Assembly: GCF_005049235.1 (NCBI RefSeq)
Contig: NZ_SUMD01000002.1
Span: 434,001-498,000 of the forward strand
Origin: Rhodococcus oryzae
GTDB taxonomy: Bacteria; Actinomycetota; Actinomycetes; Mycobacteriales; Mycobacteriaceae
Direction: 5' to 3'
DNA: 64,000 nt
In this document: positions 49,981 to 59,011 of the stretch, piece after piece
How the letters are laid out: each line of letters opens with the position of its first letter
Position numbering within the stretch: the first letter of the stretch is position 1
Notes under the pieces: generated by a model
What the model was told of the DNA's origin: nothing
What the model saw: only the letters and a program-made list of their open reading frames with translations
The model's database searches: none
Position numbers and translations under genes: made by a program

Positions 49981-51840
49981 TCACCGGCGCAGAGGCACTC
50001 CGGAGTCGGATGCCAGGTACCCCACCCTGCGCTGCACGGCCGCGATCTCGCGTACGCCGTCGCCCAGCAGGCTCCGGTTCAGGGGCGACAGCTCCGGCAT
50101 GGTGACGATGTCGCCAGGGGCGAGACCCGCGGTGATCTGATCCACCTGGTGGGTCAACCGCAGCCGCTGGAGCAGTGTGAACACCTCGGTGAGGATTGTC
50201 GTATCCCGTTCTGTGAGTAGGCCGTTCCCCGCCGCGGCCCGCAACCTACCCGGCGTCGAGGCGGCGGTGGCCCCCACCGTCATGCCACCCCACCGGGCGA
50301 GGTTGACGATCGGTGTCAGTGCGTGCGTCTTGAGGTCGAAGGTGCCCCCGCGTCGCGAGAGCACGTCCCGCAGCGAGCGGGTGCGTGCGCGCCCGGCCAA
50401 CGCATCACGCAGCTGCAATCGCAGGGCATCGGGATGGTCGGTCCGCATGTTCCGGTAGGCCGCCGGGACGGTGTGCAGAGACCGCTCGCCCCACACCACG
50501 CGCCCGTCCAGAAGCAGCGACGACATGACGAGCCCACGGTCCTGCAGCGGATCGTCCAACCAACGTGCTGCGGTGCGGCGCCAGCCGGAGACCGACCGCG
50601 CGAACCTCGGTGTGCTCGCGACCGCACCATTCGCGTCGGCGGGCAGCCCACAGTCGTCGAGGGTGACATGCACGGTCGCCGCCATCCTCATGAGACGTCC
50701 CGACTCGGGAGACAACTCGGGCACCCAGGACAGGGCGCTCTCGATATCGGATGACGGCATCGCCTCGCGGCGCGCGATGCTGCCGAGCGAGAGCCAGGCG
50801 AATCCCGTCCGCGGCAGGTCCTCGTCGTCCGCCAACGCGAACTCCACAGCGCGTCGAACGACGCTGTCGATGACCACCGAGAGGATCCCGCTGGTCGCCG
50901 ATGCCTCGGTGCCGCCGCGGAACAGGTCCACCACCAGATCGGGGATTCCAGAGCAGACTTCCTGTAGCGCAGCGGGGCTCGGTGACAGCGCGATCGATCG
51001 GCGCAGGACAAAACTCTTGCGGGTGGCCGCGGCGAGCAGGTCCGCCTCCTCGAGGACACCCAACACCGCGCCACGGATCGTGAGTACCGGCATGTGCCGT
51101 AGGCCGCTCTCGAGCATGTCCATCAACACGGTGGCGGCCAACCTGTCCTCCGTGACGGTCTGGGCAGGCGTACTCATCACCTCCGACACCGGGGTGCTCA
51201 GGTCCACCCCGGCGGCCACCACCCTGGTCCTCAGGTCCCGGTCCGTGAAGATCCCGAGGTCGCCACCCGGCAACGGGATCAGGATGTAGGAGCTGCGGCG
51301 TTCGCTCATCTGCCGGACGGCGTCGCGCACGGAGGTCCCCGGCCTGGTGAGGGCCGGTTCGCCTCGCACCAGATCGCCCACGGCGCGTCGGGACGGGATC
51401 TGTTCGACCGGTACGGGAGTCGCGCCGGTGGCCTTCGCCGCAGCCTCCGCGAGAAAGGCCAGGCCGGCTGGCCTGGCGAACAATGGCCGCACGAGTTCCC
51501 CTGGCAGGCGGGACACCGTGGTGGGTTGGCTCGCCCTGGCGGTGAAGCCGAGGTCGGAGCCGGTCAGCAGCGCCGAGTAGCCGAACACGCCACCTGGATA
51601 GACGGTGTCCATGGGGACACCGTCTATCCCGTCGTCGTGCGGGTGCAGGAGCGTGACCTGTCCGCTACGCACCACCCAGATCACATCAGCGGGCCGCTGC
51701 GTGGAGTCGAGAATCACTGCACCCGTTAGGTATTCATCCGTGACCGCCGCGCCTGCCAACTCGGTGAGCTCACCCGGCGTCAGGTATTGGAACGGTGGGT
51801 GCTTCGAGAGGAAGGTCGCGGTGTCGAGCTCGAGGTCCAC
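49981..51840 (-). CDS. cNMP-binding / CBS / nucleotidyltransferase-like signalling protein
   Basis: A 619-residue protein with four parts: a cyclic-nucleotide-binding-like beta roll (about 15-130: AVILDSTQRPADVIWVVRSG), two CBS domains (about 150-275: VRDAVRQMSERRSSYILIPL and PVSEVMSTPAQTVTEDRLAA), a DUF294-like nucleotidyltransferase (about 290-430) and a helical C-terminal domain. In the transferase the usual glycine-serine core reads LGSIARREAMPSSDIESALS, so the second metal-binding acidic residue is Glu, not Asp. Such proteins (GlnD-like fold) may sense nucleotides and control partners. It lies just after the GMC oxidoreductase gene, with four bases between. Confidence 0.82.
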   Translation of the reverse strand: MDLELDTATFLSKHPPFQYLTPGELTELAGAAVTDEYLTGAVILDSTQRPADVIWVVRSGQVTLLHPHDDGIDGVPMDTVYPGGVFGYSALLTGSDLGFTARASQPTTVSRLPGELVRPLFARPAGLAFLAEAAAKATGATPVPVEQIPSRRAVGDLVRGEPALTRPGTSVRDAVRQMSERRSSYILIPLPGGDLGIFTDRDLRTRVVAAGVDLSTPVSEVMSTPAQTVTEDRLAATVLMDMLESGLRHMPVLTIRGAVLGVLEEADLLAAATRKSFVLRRSIALSPSPAALQEVCSGIPDLVVDLFRGGTEASATSGILSVVIDSVVRRAVEFALADDEDLPRTGFAWLSLGSIARREAMPSSDIESALSWVPELSPESGRLMRMAATVHVTLDDCGLPADANGAVASTPRFARSVSGWRRTAARWLDDPLQDRGLVMSSLLLDGRVVWGERSLHTVPAAYRNMRTDHPDALRLQLRDALAGRARTRSLRDVLSRRGGTFDLKTHALTPIVNLARWGGMTVGATAASTPGRLRAAAGNGLLTERDTTILTEVFTLLQRLRLTHQVDQITAGLAPGDIVTMPELSPLNRSLLGDGVREIAAVQRRVGYLASDSGVPLRR

Positions 51841-51844
51841 GTCG

Positions 51845-53407
51845 TCACCCTGGGGGGTTGCGAATGAGATCCGCGCACTTCTCCGCCATGGTCATGACCG
51901 TGATGTTCGGGTTGACGGCAGGCAGTTTCGGCATCGCCGACGCGTCCACCACCCGCAGGCGCTGTATGCCCTTCACCCGCAGCTGCGGATCCAGCACGGC
52001 GAGCGGGTCCTCGAACGACCCCATTCGCGCGGTTCCCGCGGGGTGGTAGACGGTGTTGTGTGTCTTGTGGACGTAGTCGAGCAGTTCCTCGTCGCTCACC
52101 GCCGCTGGTCCGGGCGCCAGTTCCCGTGCCACCCAGCTTTGCAAGGGATCTTGCTCGGCGATCTTGCGCGCCAACCGAATACCCGCCAGCATCACGGTCT
52201 CGTCGTGGCCCTCGGGATCGGTGAAGTATCGCGGATCCACCTTCTGCCGGTCCCGGAAATCACGCGAACGGAGCCGCACCGTGCCGCGGGATCGTCCTTG
52301 CGTCACATTCGGCGTGAGACAGAATCCGTTGTCGGTGGTGGGATATCCCCACCGCAGCGTGTTCATGTCGAAGGGCACGCTGCCGTAGTGCATCATCAGG
52401 TCCGGCTGCGTCAGCCCCGGGGCCGTGGTGGCGAAGAGGCCGATCTCCCACCACTGCGACGAGGTCGTCACCATGGGCCTCGACGCCTCCCAGAACACCA
52501 GGCCCTCGACGTGGTCGTCGAGGTTGCCGCCAACCCCGGGCGAGTCGACACGCACGTCGATCCCGATCTCCCGCAGATGCACGGAGGGGCCGATTCCCGA
52601 GAGCATCAACAGCTTCGGCGTATCGATCGCACCGGCAGTGACGATCACCTCGCGGCGGGCGGTGGCGGTGTCATAGCCCGTGAGATCCGGACGCTGGTAC
52701 CGCACCCCGGTGGCGGCCAGACTGTCGTCGATCAGCAGTTCACTGACCCAGCAGTTGGTTCTGACCTCGAGATTGTTCCGTGTCCCCAGGATGGGATGGA
52801 GATAGGCATGCGAGCTCGACATGCGATTGCCGTTCTCGCCGGCGTTGATCTGGAACCAGCCGGCCCCGTTGAGTACCGTGGCGCCCCTGTTGAATTGGAC
52901 GGTGGGCAGTCCGGCCTCGGCCGCCGACTCCAACACGGCGGCGCCGCACGGATCGTTCGGCGGGACATCGCGTAGCCGTACCGGGCCGCTGTGACCGTGC
53001 TGCCCGCCGGGGACATCGTTGTTCTCCACCCGGGCAACGAACGGCAACGTGCTCTCGGCGCCCCATCCGGTGGCGCCCATCGCCTCCCACTCGTCGAGGC
53101 CCTCCGCCGGCGGCCAGAACGCGATGCACGAATTGTGTGACGAGCACCCACCGAGGACACGGGCCCTGGCGTGCCGCATGAAGCTGTTGCCCTTCTCCTG
53201 CGGCTCGACCGGGTAGTCCCAGTCGTACCCGGAGTCGAGGAGGTGCATCCACTGCGAGAGTTCCAGGATGTTGCGGTCGTTGACGTCCGACGGGCCGGCC
53301 TCGAGAAGGCAGACCGTCACGGACGGATCCTCGCTTAGCCTGGCGGCGAGCACGCATCCCGCGGTGCCTCCACCCGCGATCACATAGTCGAAGACGGTGT
53401 CTGTCAC
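51845..53407 (-). CDS. GMC family oxidoreductase (choline/alcohol dehydrogenase-like)
   Basis: A 520-residue FAD enzyme oxidising an alcohol to an aldehyde. The FAD motif is FDYVIAGGGTAGCVLAARLS, then CLLEAGPSDVNDR; the second GMC signature is VTAGAIDTPKLLMLSGIGPS; the active-site histidine is in VYHPAGTARMGSFED and the paired residue in VNPNITVMTMAEKCADLI. The loop ARVLGGCSSHNSCIAFWPP is GGCSSHN instead of the GGSSxxN of typical choline dehydrogenases. The GTG start overlaps the permease stop as GTGA. Located behind an aldehyde dehydrogenase and an APC permease, it probably oxidises the alcohol that the permease imports; choline or an amino alcohol is likely. Confidence 0.9.
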   Translation of the reverse strand: MTDTVFDYVIAGGGTAGCVLAARLSEDPSVTVCLLEAGPSDVNDRNILELSQWMHLLDSGYDWDYPVEPQEKGNSFMRHARARVLGGCSSHNSCIAFWPPAEGLDEWEAMGATGWGAESTLPFVARVENNDVPGGQHGHSGPVRLRDVPPNDPCGAAVLESAAEAGLPTVQFNRGATVLNGAGWFQINAGENGNRMSSSHAYLHPILGTRNNLEVRTNCWVSELLIDDSLAATGVRYQRPDLTGYDTATARREVIVTAGAIDTPKLLMLSGIGPSVHLREIGIDVRVDSPGVGGNLDDHVEGLVFWEASRPMVTTSSQWWEIGLFATTAPGLTQPDLMMHYGSVPFDMNTLRWGYPTTDNGFCLTPNVTQGRSRGTVRLRSRDFRDRQKVDPRYFTDPEGHDETVMLAGIRLARKIAEQDPLQSWVARELAPGPAAVSDEELLDYVHKTHNTVYHPAGTARMGSFEDPLAVLDPQLRVKGIQRLRVVDASAMPKLPAVNPNITVMTMAEKCADLIRNPPG

Positions 53408-54951
53408 GATGGTTCGCCCTCCGGTGCCGCGGTGCGTGAGGTGGCCGCGTGTGAGGCCAGGGTGCCGAGGTGGTGCCGTCCCTTCATGCCGTACCAGAGC
53501 AGGCCGAGGCACAGGATCGCGCCGATGTAGACGAAGGCGCCCCAGGTGTTGTACCAGGGCGTCCCGTACACCTCGGGGCGCGGCCAGGCCAGGTTCAGCG
53601 CCATCCCCACGCCCCAGACCACGGCGAGGATGTTCACGGGCAGGCCCCACCTGCCCATGGTGAAGTAGCCGCCCTCCTTCAGATCGGGCGGCGGCCATTC
53701 GCCCTTCAGTCGCTTCTTCAGCAGCGGTCCGGTGACCATGAGATACGCGAGGTAGATCATGATGATGGCGATCGACGTCAGCACGGTGAAGATCTGCGGC
53801 TGGCCGATGTTCACCACGAGGATCAGGGCCGCGAGCACGCCGATCGCGATCGCGGGGACCACGGGCGTCTGGTGCTTGGGATGCACCCGGGCCAGCTTCT
53901 CCCCGAATGGCAGCGCGTTGTCGCGGGCCATGGCGAATGTCAGACGGATCGCGGCGGCGTGCACGGCGAGGGAGCACACGGTTATCGCGATCACGATGCA
54001 GATGAGGAATATCGTGCCCAGCGGACCCCACATCACCTGCTCGACGATGTACTGGAGGCTGCCCTCGGGGCTGCCGAGCAGCGGATCGTCGAGATCGGGC
54101 GCCGCCATGACGGCGAACACCAGGATCGCTCCACCGATCACGAACGAAGCCAGGATCGCGCGGAAGATCGCCTTGGGAGCGGTCCGGCGCGGCTCGACCG
54201 TCTCCTCGCCAAGGGAACTCGCGGTGTCGAAGCCGTACATCACGTAGCCGGACGCCAGCGAGGCGACGAGGAAGGCCCCGAGATATCCGCCGCTCTCGCC
54301 CGCGCCGTATCCGTGCGTGGAGAAGAACACCTCCGGGCCCCTGGTGATGTTCGCCGCCAGGATCACGGCGATGAGGACCGCGGCGATCAGCTCGATGAAG
54401 ACGCCAGCACTGTTGATCCTCGCCATCAACCTGACACCGTAGGCGTTGATGAAGGTGGTGAACGCGATCATGACGGTGCCGAGAATGACTGCGTTCGTGG
54501 CGAAGTCGTACTCGCCGGTGCCGTCGCCGACGATCTGGAAGCCGCTCCATATCCGCGGCAGGTTGAGCTGCAACGCGAGGACCACGGCCGAGAGGGTCAC
54601 GATCGAGGCGGTGAGCATCAGCCAGCCGGACGTCCATCCCACGATCCGGCTGCCAAGGAGCTTCGCCCAGTTGTACACGGAACCCGCCACCGGGTACTTG
54701 GCCGCCAGTTCCATGAAGCACAGCGCGACGGCCAGCTGGCCGACGAAGACCATCGGCCACGACCACAGATACGCGGGTCCCGCGTTTCCGAACCCGAAAT
54801 AGAACAGTTGGAAGGTGCCGGTGAGGATGGAGATGTAGCTGACCCCGGCGGCGAAGCTGGCGAACTTGCCGAGGCTCCGGTCCAGGGACTCCTTGTAACC
54901 GAAATCGCCGAGTCCGCTGTCTCCAACTGCGATGTCGCGCTGAGTGGTCAT
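53404..54951 (-). CDS. APC superfamily permease (amino acid/choline type)
   Basis: A 515-residue transporter with 12 membrane helices. The N-terminal GDFGYKESLDRSLGKFASFA and the first helix SYISILTGTFQLFYFGFGNA, then FMELAAKYPVAGSVYNWAKL are the APC signature; GYVMYGFDTASSLGEETVEP is the conserved sixth-helix motif, and AAAIRLTFAMARDNALPFGE the loop in helix 8. Substrates of close relatives are amino acids, polyamines or choline-like amines. It is coupled to the oxidoreductase gene and lies 25 bases after the aldehyde dehydrogenase gene. Confidence 0.92.
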   Translation of the reverse strand: MTTQRDIAVGDSGLGDFGYKESLDRSLGKFASFAAGVSYISILTGTFQLFYFGFGNAGPAYLWSWPMVFVGQLAVALCFMELAAKYPVAGSVYNWAKLLGSRIVGWTSGWLMLTASIVTLSAVVLALQLNLPRIWSGFQIVGDGTGEYDFATNAVILGTVMIAFTTFINAYGVRLMARINSAGVFIELIAAVLIAVILAANITRGPEVFFSTHGYGAGESGGYLGAFLVASLASGYVMYGFDTASSLGEETVEPRRTAPKAIFRAILASFVIGGAILVFAVMAAPDLDDPLLGSPEGSLQYIVEQVMWGPLGTIFLICIVIAITVCSLAVHAAAIRLTFAMARDNALPFGEKLARVHPKHQTPVVPAIAIGVLAALILVVNIGQPQIFTVLTSIAIIMIYLAYLMVTGPLLKKRLKGEWPPPDLKEGGYFTMGRWGLPVNILAVVWGVGMALNLAWPRPEVYGTPWYNTWGAFVYIGAILCLGLLWYGMKGRHHLGTLASHAATSRTAAPEGEPS

Positions 54952-54976
54952 GTCTGTGCGCCCTCCCCGGGTTCGG

Positions 54977-56485
54977 TCAGTCGTTGTCGAACCAACCCGC
55001 CGCAGTCGGCGCGGTGTTGTGCCAGATGTGCTTGATCTCCTGGTACTCGGACAGTCCGGCGGGGCCCAGTTCGCGCCCGTTTCCCGATCTCTTGAAGCCG
55101 CCCCATTCGGCGGCGGCGGTGTAGTAGCCGAAGTCGTTGAGCCACACCGTGCCGTGGCGCAGGCCGCGAACCATGCGTTCGCCCCTGGCGCTGTCGGCGG
55201 TCCGGACCCCAGCGGCCAGTCCGTACTCGGTGTCGTTGCCGAGCCGGAGAGCCTCCTCCTCCGTGGCGAACCGCTCGACGGTGAGGATGGGGCCGAAGGT
55301 CTCCTCCCGCACGATGCGCATGTTCCGGTCGCAGCGGTCGAAGATGGTGGGCAGGTAGTAGCTGCCCCGCTCCAGGTCCGGGTCCGAAGGGCGGGATCCG
55401 CCGGTCACCAGTTCGGCGCCCTCGGAGATGCCGAGGGCCACATAGCGTTCGATCTTCTCCCGATGCGCCATGGACACCAGCGGCCCGGTTCGGCTTGCGG
55501 GATCGAGGCCGTCGCCCATCCGGATCTTCTCGGCCCGCGCGGCGAGAGCGGCTACGAAGTGGTCGGCAATCGAGTCCTCGACGATGAGGCGGGCCCCCGC
55601 GGAGCAGACCTGCCCGGAGTGCAGGAAGACCCCGGTGAGCACCTGGTCGACGGAGTCGGCACCGTCGGCGTCGGCGAAGACGATGTGCGGGTTCTTCCCG
55701 CCGAGCTCCACCGCGACCTTGGTGACATGCTTGGCGGCTGTCTCGAGAATGACCCGTCCCGTGACCAGTCCGCCCGTGAACGAGATGAAATCGACGTCAG
55801 GGGTGTCGGTCAGCGCGCCGCCGAGGACTGCGCCGCTGCCCTGCACCAGGTTCACCACGCCCCTTGGCACCCCGGCCTCCTCGATGAGTTTGACGAAGGC
55901 GATGGTGCTGAGCGGGGTGACCTCGCTCGGCTTGACGACCATCGTGCAGCCGGCGGCCAGTGCGGGCGCGATCTTCCACGAGATCTGCAGCAGCGGGTAG
56001 TTCCATGGTGCGATCAGGACGCACACGCCGATCGGCTCGTGTACCACCCGGCTGATCACGTCGGGCCGACCGACATCCACCACCCGATCCGACTCGATCG
56101 CGGCGAGTCGCGCGTAGTAACGGCAGACCGACACCACGTCGTCGATGTCGATCCTGCTCTCCGCCAGGGTCTTCCCGGTGTCGAGGGTCTCGATCCGTGC
56201 CAACTTCTCCTTGTCGCGCTCGAGCAGGTCGGCGATGGTGGCGAGCAAGGCGGTGCGCTCCGCGACGGGTGTCCGGGGCCAGGTGCCCTCGTCGAAGGCC
56301 GCGCGCGCCGCCGCGACGGCGCGGGTGGCGTCGTCGGGGGCGGCCTCGTCGACCGTGGCGACCACCGAACCGTCGGCCGGATTGAGGCAATCGCGGGTGT
56401 CGCCGGAACTGGAGCGGACCCAGGTTCCGTCGATGAACAAGCCCGTATCGAACAGGTCGCCGATCGATTCGTCCTGCAGCTTCAC
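54977..56485 (-). CDS. NAD(P)-dependent aldehyde dehydrogenase (betaine-aldehyde type)
   Basis: A 502-residue aldehyde dehydrogenase. Cofactor motif APWNYPLLQISWKIAPALAA; glutamate base in VAVELGGKNPHIVF; catalytic cysteine in LHSGQVCSAGARLIVED; the closing PWGGFKRSG-like stretch is EWGGFKRSGNGRELGPAG. The GTG at 56485, with GGAG six bases ahead, gives the usual length; a longer reading to 56572 exists. It is the first gene of the leftward operon with the permease and GMC oxidoreductase, an arrangement like choline-to-glycine-betaine operons, so it likely oxidises betaine aldehyde or a related amino aldehyde. Confidence 0.92.
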   Translation of the reverse strand: MKLQDESIGDLFDTGLFIDGTWVRSSSGDTRDCLNPADGSVVATVDEAAPDDATRAVAAARAAFDEGTWPRTPVAERTALLATIADLLERDKEKLARIETLDTGKTLAESRIDIDDVVSVCRYYARLAAIESDRVVDVGRPDVISRVVHEPIGVCVLIAPWNYPLLQISWKIAPALAAGCTMVVKPSEVTPLSTIAFVKLIEEAGVPRGVVNLVQGSGAVLGGALTDTPDVDFISFTGGLVTGRVILETAAKHVTKVAVELGGKNPHIVFADADGADSVDQVLTGVFLHSGQVCSAGARLIVEDSIADHFVAALAARAEKIRMGDGLDPASRTGPLVSMAHREKIERYVALGISEGAELVTGGSRPSDPDLERGSYYLPTIFDRCDRNMRIVREETFGPILTVERFATEEEALRLGNDTEYGLAAGVRTADSARGERMVRGLRHGTVWLNDFGYYTAAAEWGGFKRSGNGRELGPAGLSEYQEIKHIWHNTAPTAAGWFDND

Positions 56486-56732
56486 GCTCAACTCCGGGCC
56501 TCGCTTCCTCTCCCGGTTGCGGAGCAGCCGGTCTTGGAACTCATCGATGTGACGCTCTGCCGGGACAAGCACGCCCTTCTACCGTAGGCCGGTGGACGCG
56601 GTGTTGGCCGAGTTCACGGGATTTCTTTCGAACCCTCACTTGGGCAAAGTTGTGGTCGGCGGTGTCGTCGATGCTCGGCGCCGGTTCGGCGTAGGAATCG
56701 GGGCCTGCGCCTGCTGGTCCTAGTCTGGTGGG

Positions 56733-57389
56733 GTGGAAACGGTGAGTGAGGTGGAGCGACACTACGGCGGAAGGCCCGTGACGGCGCGCAAGGCGGAACG
56801 GCGATCTCAGTTCCTCGGCGCCGCCCTCGCCGTCTTCACCGAGAAGGGTTATGCGCGAAGCTCGGTCGCCGACATCTGTGCGGCCGCGGGGCTCGCCCGC
56901 AGCCAGTTCTATGCCGAGTTCGCCAGCCGCGAGGATCTTCTCCTCGCGCTCTACGACCAGATCCAGTCCGATGCCAGGGACGCCATGGTCGCCGGGCTCG
57001 CGGAGGTGGACTCTGCGGACGTGCGCGAACACGCGGCGGCAGCGATGGCCGCCTTCGTGGAATCGATCGGCCAGGACCCGCGCCGAGCGCAGATCTCCTA
57101 CGTCGACATCGTCGGCGTCAGCCCCCGGGTCGAGCAGCACCGGCTCGATCAGCGCGCCGTGTGGCGCGGCTTCTTCGAGTCGACCCTCAGGGGTGTCGCC
57201 GGCGCCGGGTTCGTCCCGCCCGGCGGGTACGAGATGGCCTCGACGGCCTTCATCGGCGCGTTGACCGCGTTGGTGCATCAGTGGAGCACCACCGATCCCC
57301 GGCCGCCCGTCGCCGGCCTGATCGATGTGATGACCACCGTCCTCAACGCGTTTGTGAGCGGCGCATCCGAGGATTCCGCCGAGACCTGA
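56733..57389 (+). CDS. TetR family regulator divergent from the aldehyde dehydrogenase operon
   Basis: A 218-residue regulator. HTH at about 18-65: KAERRSQFLGAALAVFTEKG, then RSSVADICAAAGLARSQFYA and EFASREDLLLALYDQ. The GTG at 56733 is chosen; GTG at 56742 is an alternative. It is divergent from the dehydrogenase/permease/GMC operon over 247 bases, the position occupied by the choline-responsive BetI in many bacteria. I found no long perfect palindrome in that gap, so the binding site is unknown. The gap contains no other gene. Confidence 0.9.
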   Translation: METVSEVERHYGGRPVTARKAERRSQFLGAALAVFTEKGYARSSVADICAAAGLARSQFYAEFASREDLLLALYDQIQSDARDAMVAGLAEVDSADVREHAAAAMAAFVESIGQDPRRAQISYVDIVGVSPRVEQHRLDQRAVWRGFFESTLRGVAGAGFVPPGGYEMASTAFIGALTALVHQWSTTDPRPPVAGLIDVMTTVLNAFVSGASEDSAET

Positions 57390-57449
57390 GTGGCCCGAGG
57401 CGCCCCATTGTTATCCGCGACACAACCCCCTACAGTCGTGCGAGCAAAG

Positions 57450-57467
57450 TTAGACACGAGTATCTAA
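57450..57467 (+). promoter_or_regulatory. Near-palindrome in the lipase promoter
   Basis: TTAGACACGAGTATCTAA is an 18-bp imperfect palindrome with TTAGA/TCTAA arms. It is AT-rich against a GC-rich background and lies about 40 bases before the lipase start, where it could be an operator or include the -10 region. Confidence 0.4.
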
Positions 57468-57507
57468 TTTCCCGTGATCTGCTCGCGGGACAGGGGAGGA
57501 CACCGAT

Positions 57508-58956
57508 ATGGCAGGGCGAGGACTGTTCGATCGAGGGGGCCGCCGACGCCGGATGTGCCTGATGGCCGCGGCCGCGGTGGCGGGGCAGTTCGCTTTGTCC
57601 GGGCCCGCGTTGGCCGCGCCCGCGCCTGACGGAGGGGCGGGATCGCCACAGGTGTCGGTGCAACCGGCCCTGCCGTTTCCGGTGCCGCCGAAGATCCCGG
57701 AGTTCGACGCGGAGTTCTACCAGCCGCCCGCCGAGATCGTGGCCTCGAAGGCGCCAGGCGAGATCATCGCCGCCCGCCAGGTGAATCTGGCGACGCTCAA
57801 CGTCATCCCGACCAACGTCGATGCCTGGCAGGTCTCGTATCGGTCGAACAACGGTCGCGACGAGGCGATCGCGGCGGTGGCCACGGTCATCAAACCTCGC
57901 GGCGGGACCAGGGACGGCGCACCGCGCCCGCTGCTGTCGTTCCAGATGGCCGAGGACTCGCTCGGGCGCTACTGCGCGCCGTCGTACGTCATGCAGCAGG
58001 CGGCGGTGCCGTGGCTCCTGACGGGTGCAGTCACCTCAGGCGCGCAGTTCCTCGAGGTACAGGCCGCGCTGGCGCAGGGCTGGGCGGTGGTTGTTCCCGA
58101 CCACCAGGGCCCGAACTCGTCCTTCGCCGCCGGTCCGGTGGCCGGGCGAATCACCCTCGACGGAATCCGGGCCGCGGAGAATTTCGCACCGATGCAGCTC
58201 AGCGGCCGGTCGACCAAGGTGGGGATGGTGGGCTACTCCGGCGGCTCGATCCCGACCGGGCACGCCGCCGAACTCCGCAAGACCTACGCGCCCGAACTCG
58301 ACATCGTGGGAGCCGCGGAGGGCGGCGTCGCGGCCGATCTCGGTGCGCTCGTCGAGAACGCCGACAATGCGCTCGGCTCCGGCATCGTCGCCTCGGGCGT
58401 GATCGGGGTCAGCCGCGAGGATCCCGAGCTGGCAGCGTTCGTCGACGAGCGCATCAATCCGGTCGGGCGCGCGCTGTTCGCCGCGAAGGACAATCTCTGC
58501 GTGGCCTGGAATTCGTCGGTGGCGCCGTTCCTCAATCTGAAGGGGTTCTTCGACGGTGGTGATCCGCTGCAGAACCCGATCGCCAAGAAGGCGCTCGCGC
58601 GGACCGCGATGGGCAGGTCGGTACCCGACATGCCCATGTACATCTATCAGTCCAACCCGGATTGGCTCGTCCCCGTCGGTCCCGTCAACACACTGGTGGA
58701 CACATACTGCAAGGATCCGTCCGCGAGCGTGGCCTACACGCGCGACCACTTCAGCGAACACCTGAGCCTGGAGGTTGCCGCGGTGCCGAGCGTGATCCTG
58801 TGGCTGCGCGATCGGTTCGCGGGGGAGCCTGCCCAGCAGGGGTGCAGCACCACAGATGTCGGATCGATCGCGCTGGACGCGAGGACGTGGCCGGTGTGGC
58901 AGCAGGTCGTCGGCGAGGAGGTCGCAGGCCTGTTCGGAAAGCCGCTCGGCGCCTAG
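57508..58956 (+). CDS. Secretory lipase (LIP family)
   Basis: A 482-residue exported lipase. A Tat-like or Sec signal (RGGRRRRMCLMAAAAVAGQF, ending ALAAPA at about 38), a Pro-rich start of the mature part, then the alpha/beta hydrolase core. KVGMVGYSGGSIPTGHAAEL holds the nucleophile Ser244; QSNPDWLVPVGPV the aspartate region and YTRDHFSEHLSLE the histidine. It resembles fungal-type secretory lipases found widely in Rhodococcus and Nocardia. Ribosome site GGGAGG. Conserved Cys pairs (C156 region and the last part) may form disulphides. Likely releases fatty acids from triacylglycerol outside the cell. Confidence 0.9.
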   Translation: MAGRGLFDRGGRRRRMCLMAAAAVAGQFALSGPALAAPAPDGGAGSPQVSVQPALPFPVPPKIPEFDAEFYQPPAEIVASKAPGEIIAARQVNLATLNVIPTNVDAWQVSYRSNNGRDEAIAAVATVIKPRGGTRDGAPRPLLSFQMAEDSLGRYCAPSYVMQQAAVPWLLTGAVTSGAQFLEVQAALAQGWAVVVPDHQGPNSSFAAGPVAGRITLDGIRAAENFAPMQLSGRSTKVGMVGYSGGSIPTGHAAELRKTYAPELDIVGAAEGGVAADLGALVENADNALGSGIVASGVIGVSREDPELAAFVDERINPVGRALFAAKDNLCVAWNSSVAPFLNLKGFFDGGDPLQNPIAKKALARTAMGRSVPDMPMYIYQSNPDWLVPVGPVNTLVDTYCKDPSASVAYTRDHFSEHLSLEVAAVPSVILWLRDRFAGEPAQQGCSTTDVGSIALDARTWPVWQQVVGEEVAGLFGKPLGA

Positions 58957-59011
58957 GGTTCGTCACGGGCCGTCGGTCCGCCGCAGCTGGCTTCGAGACG
59001 GGGGATTTCGG

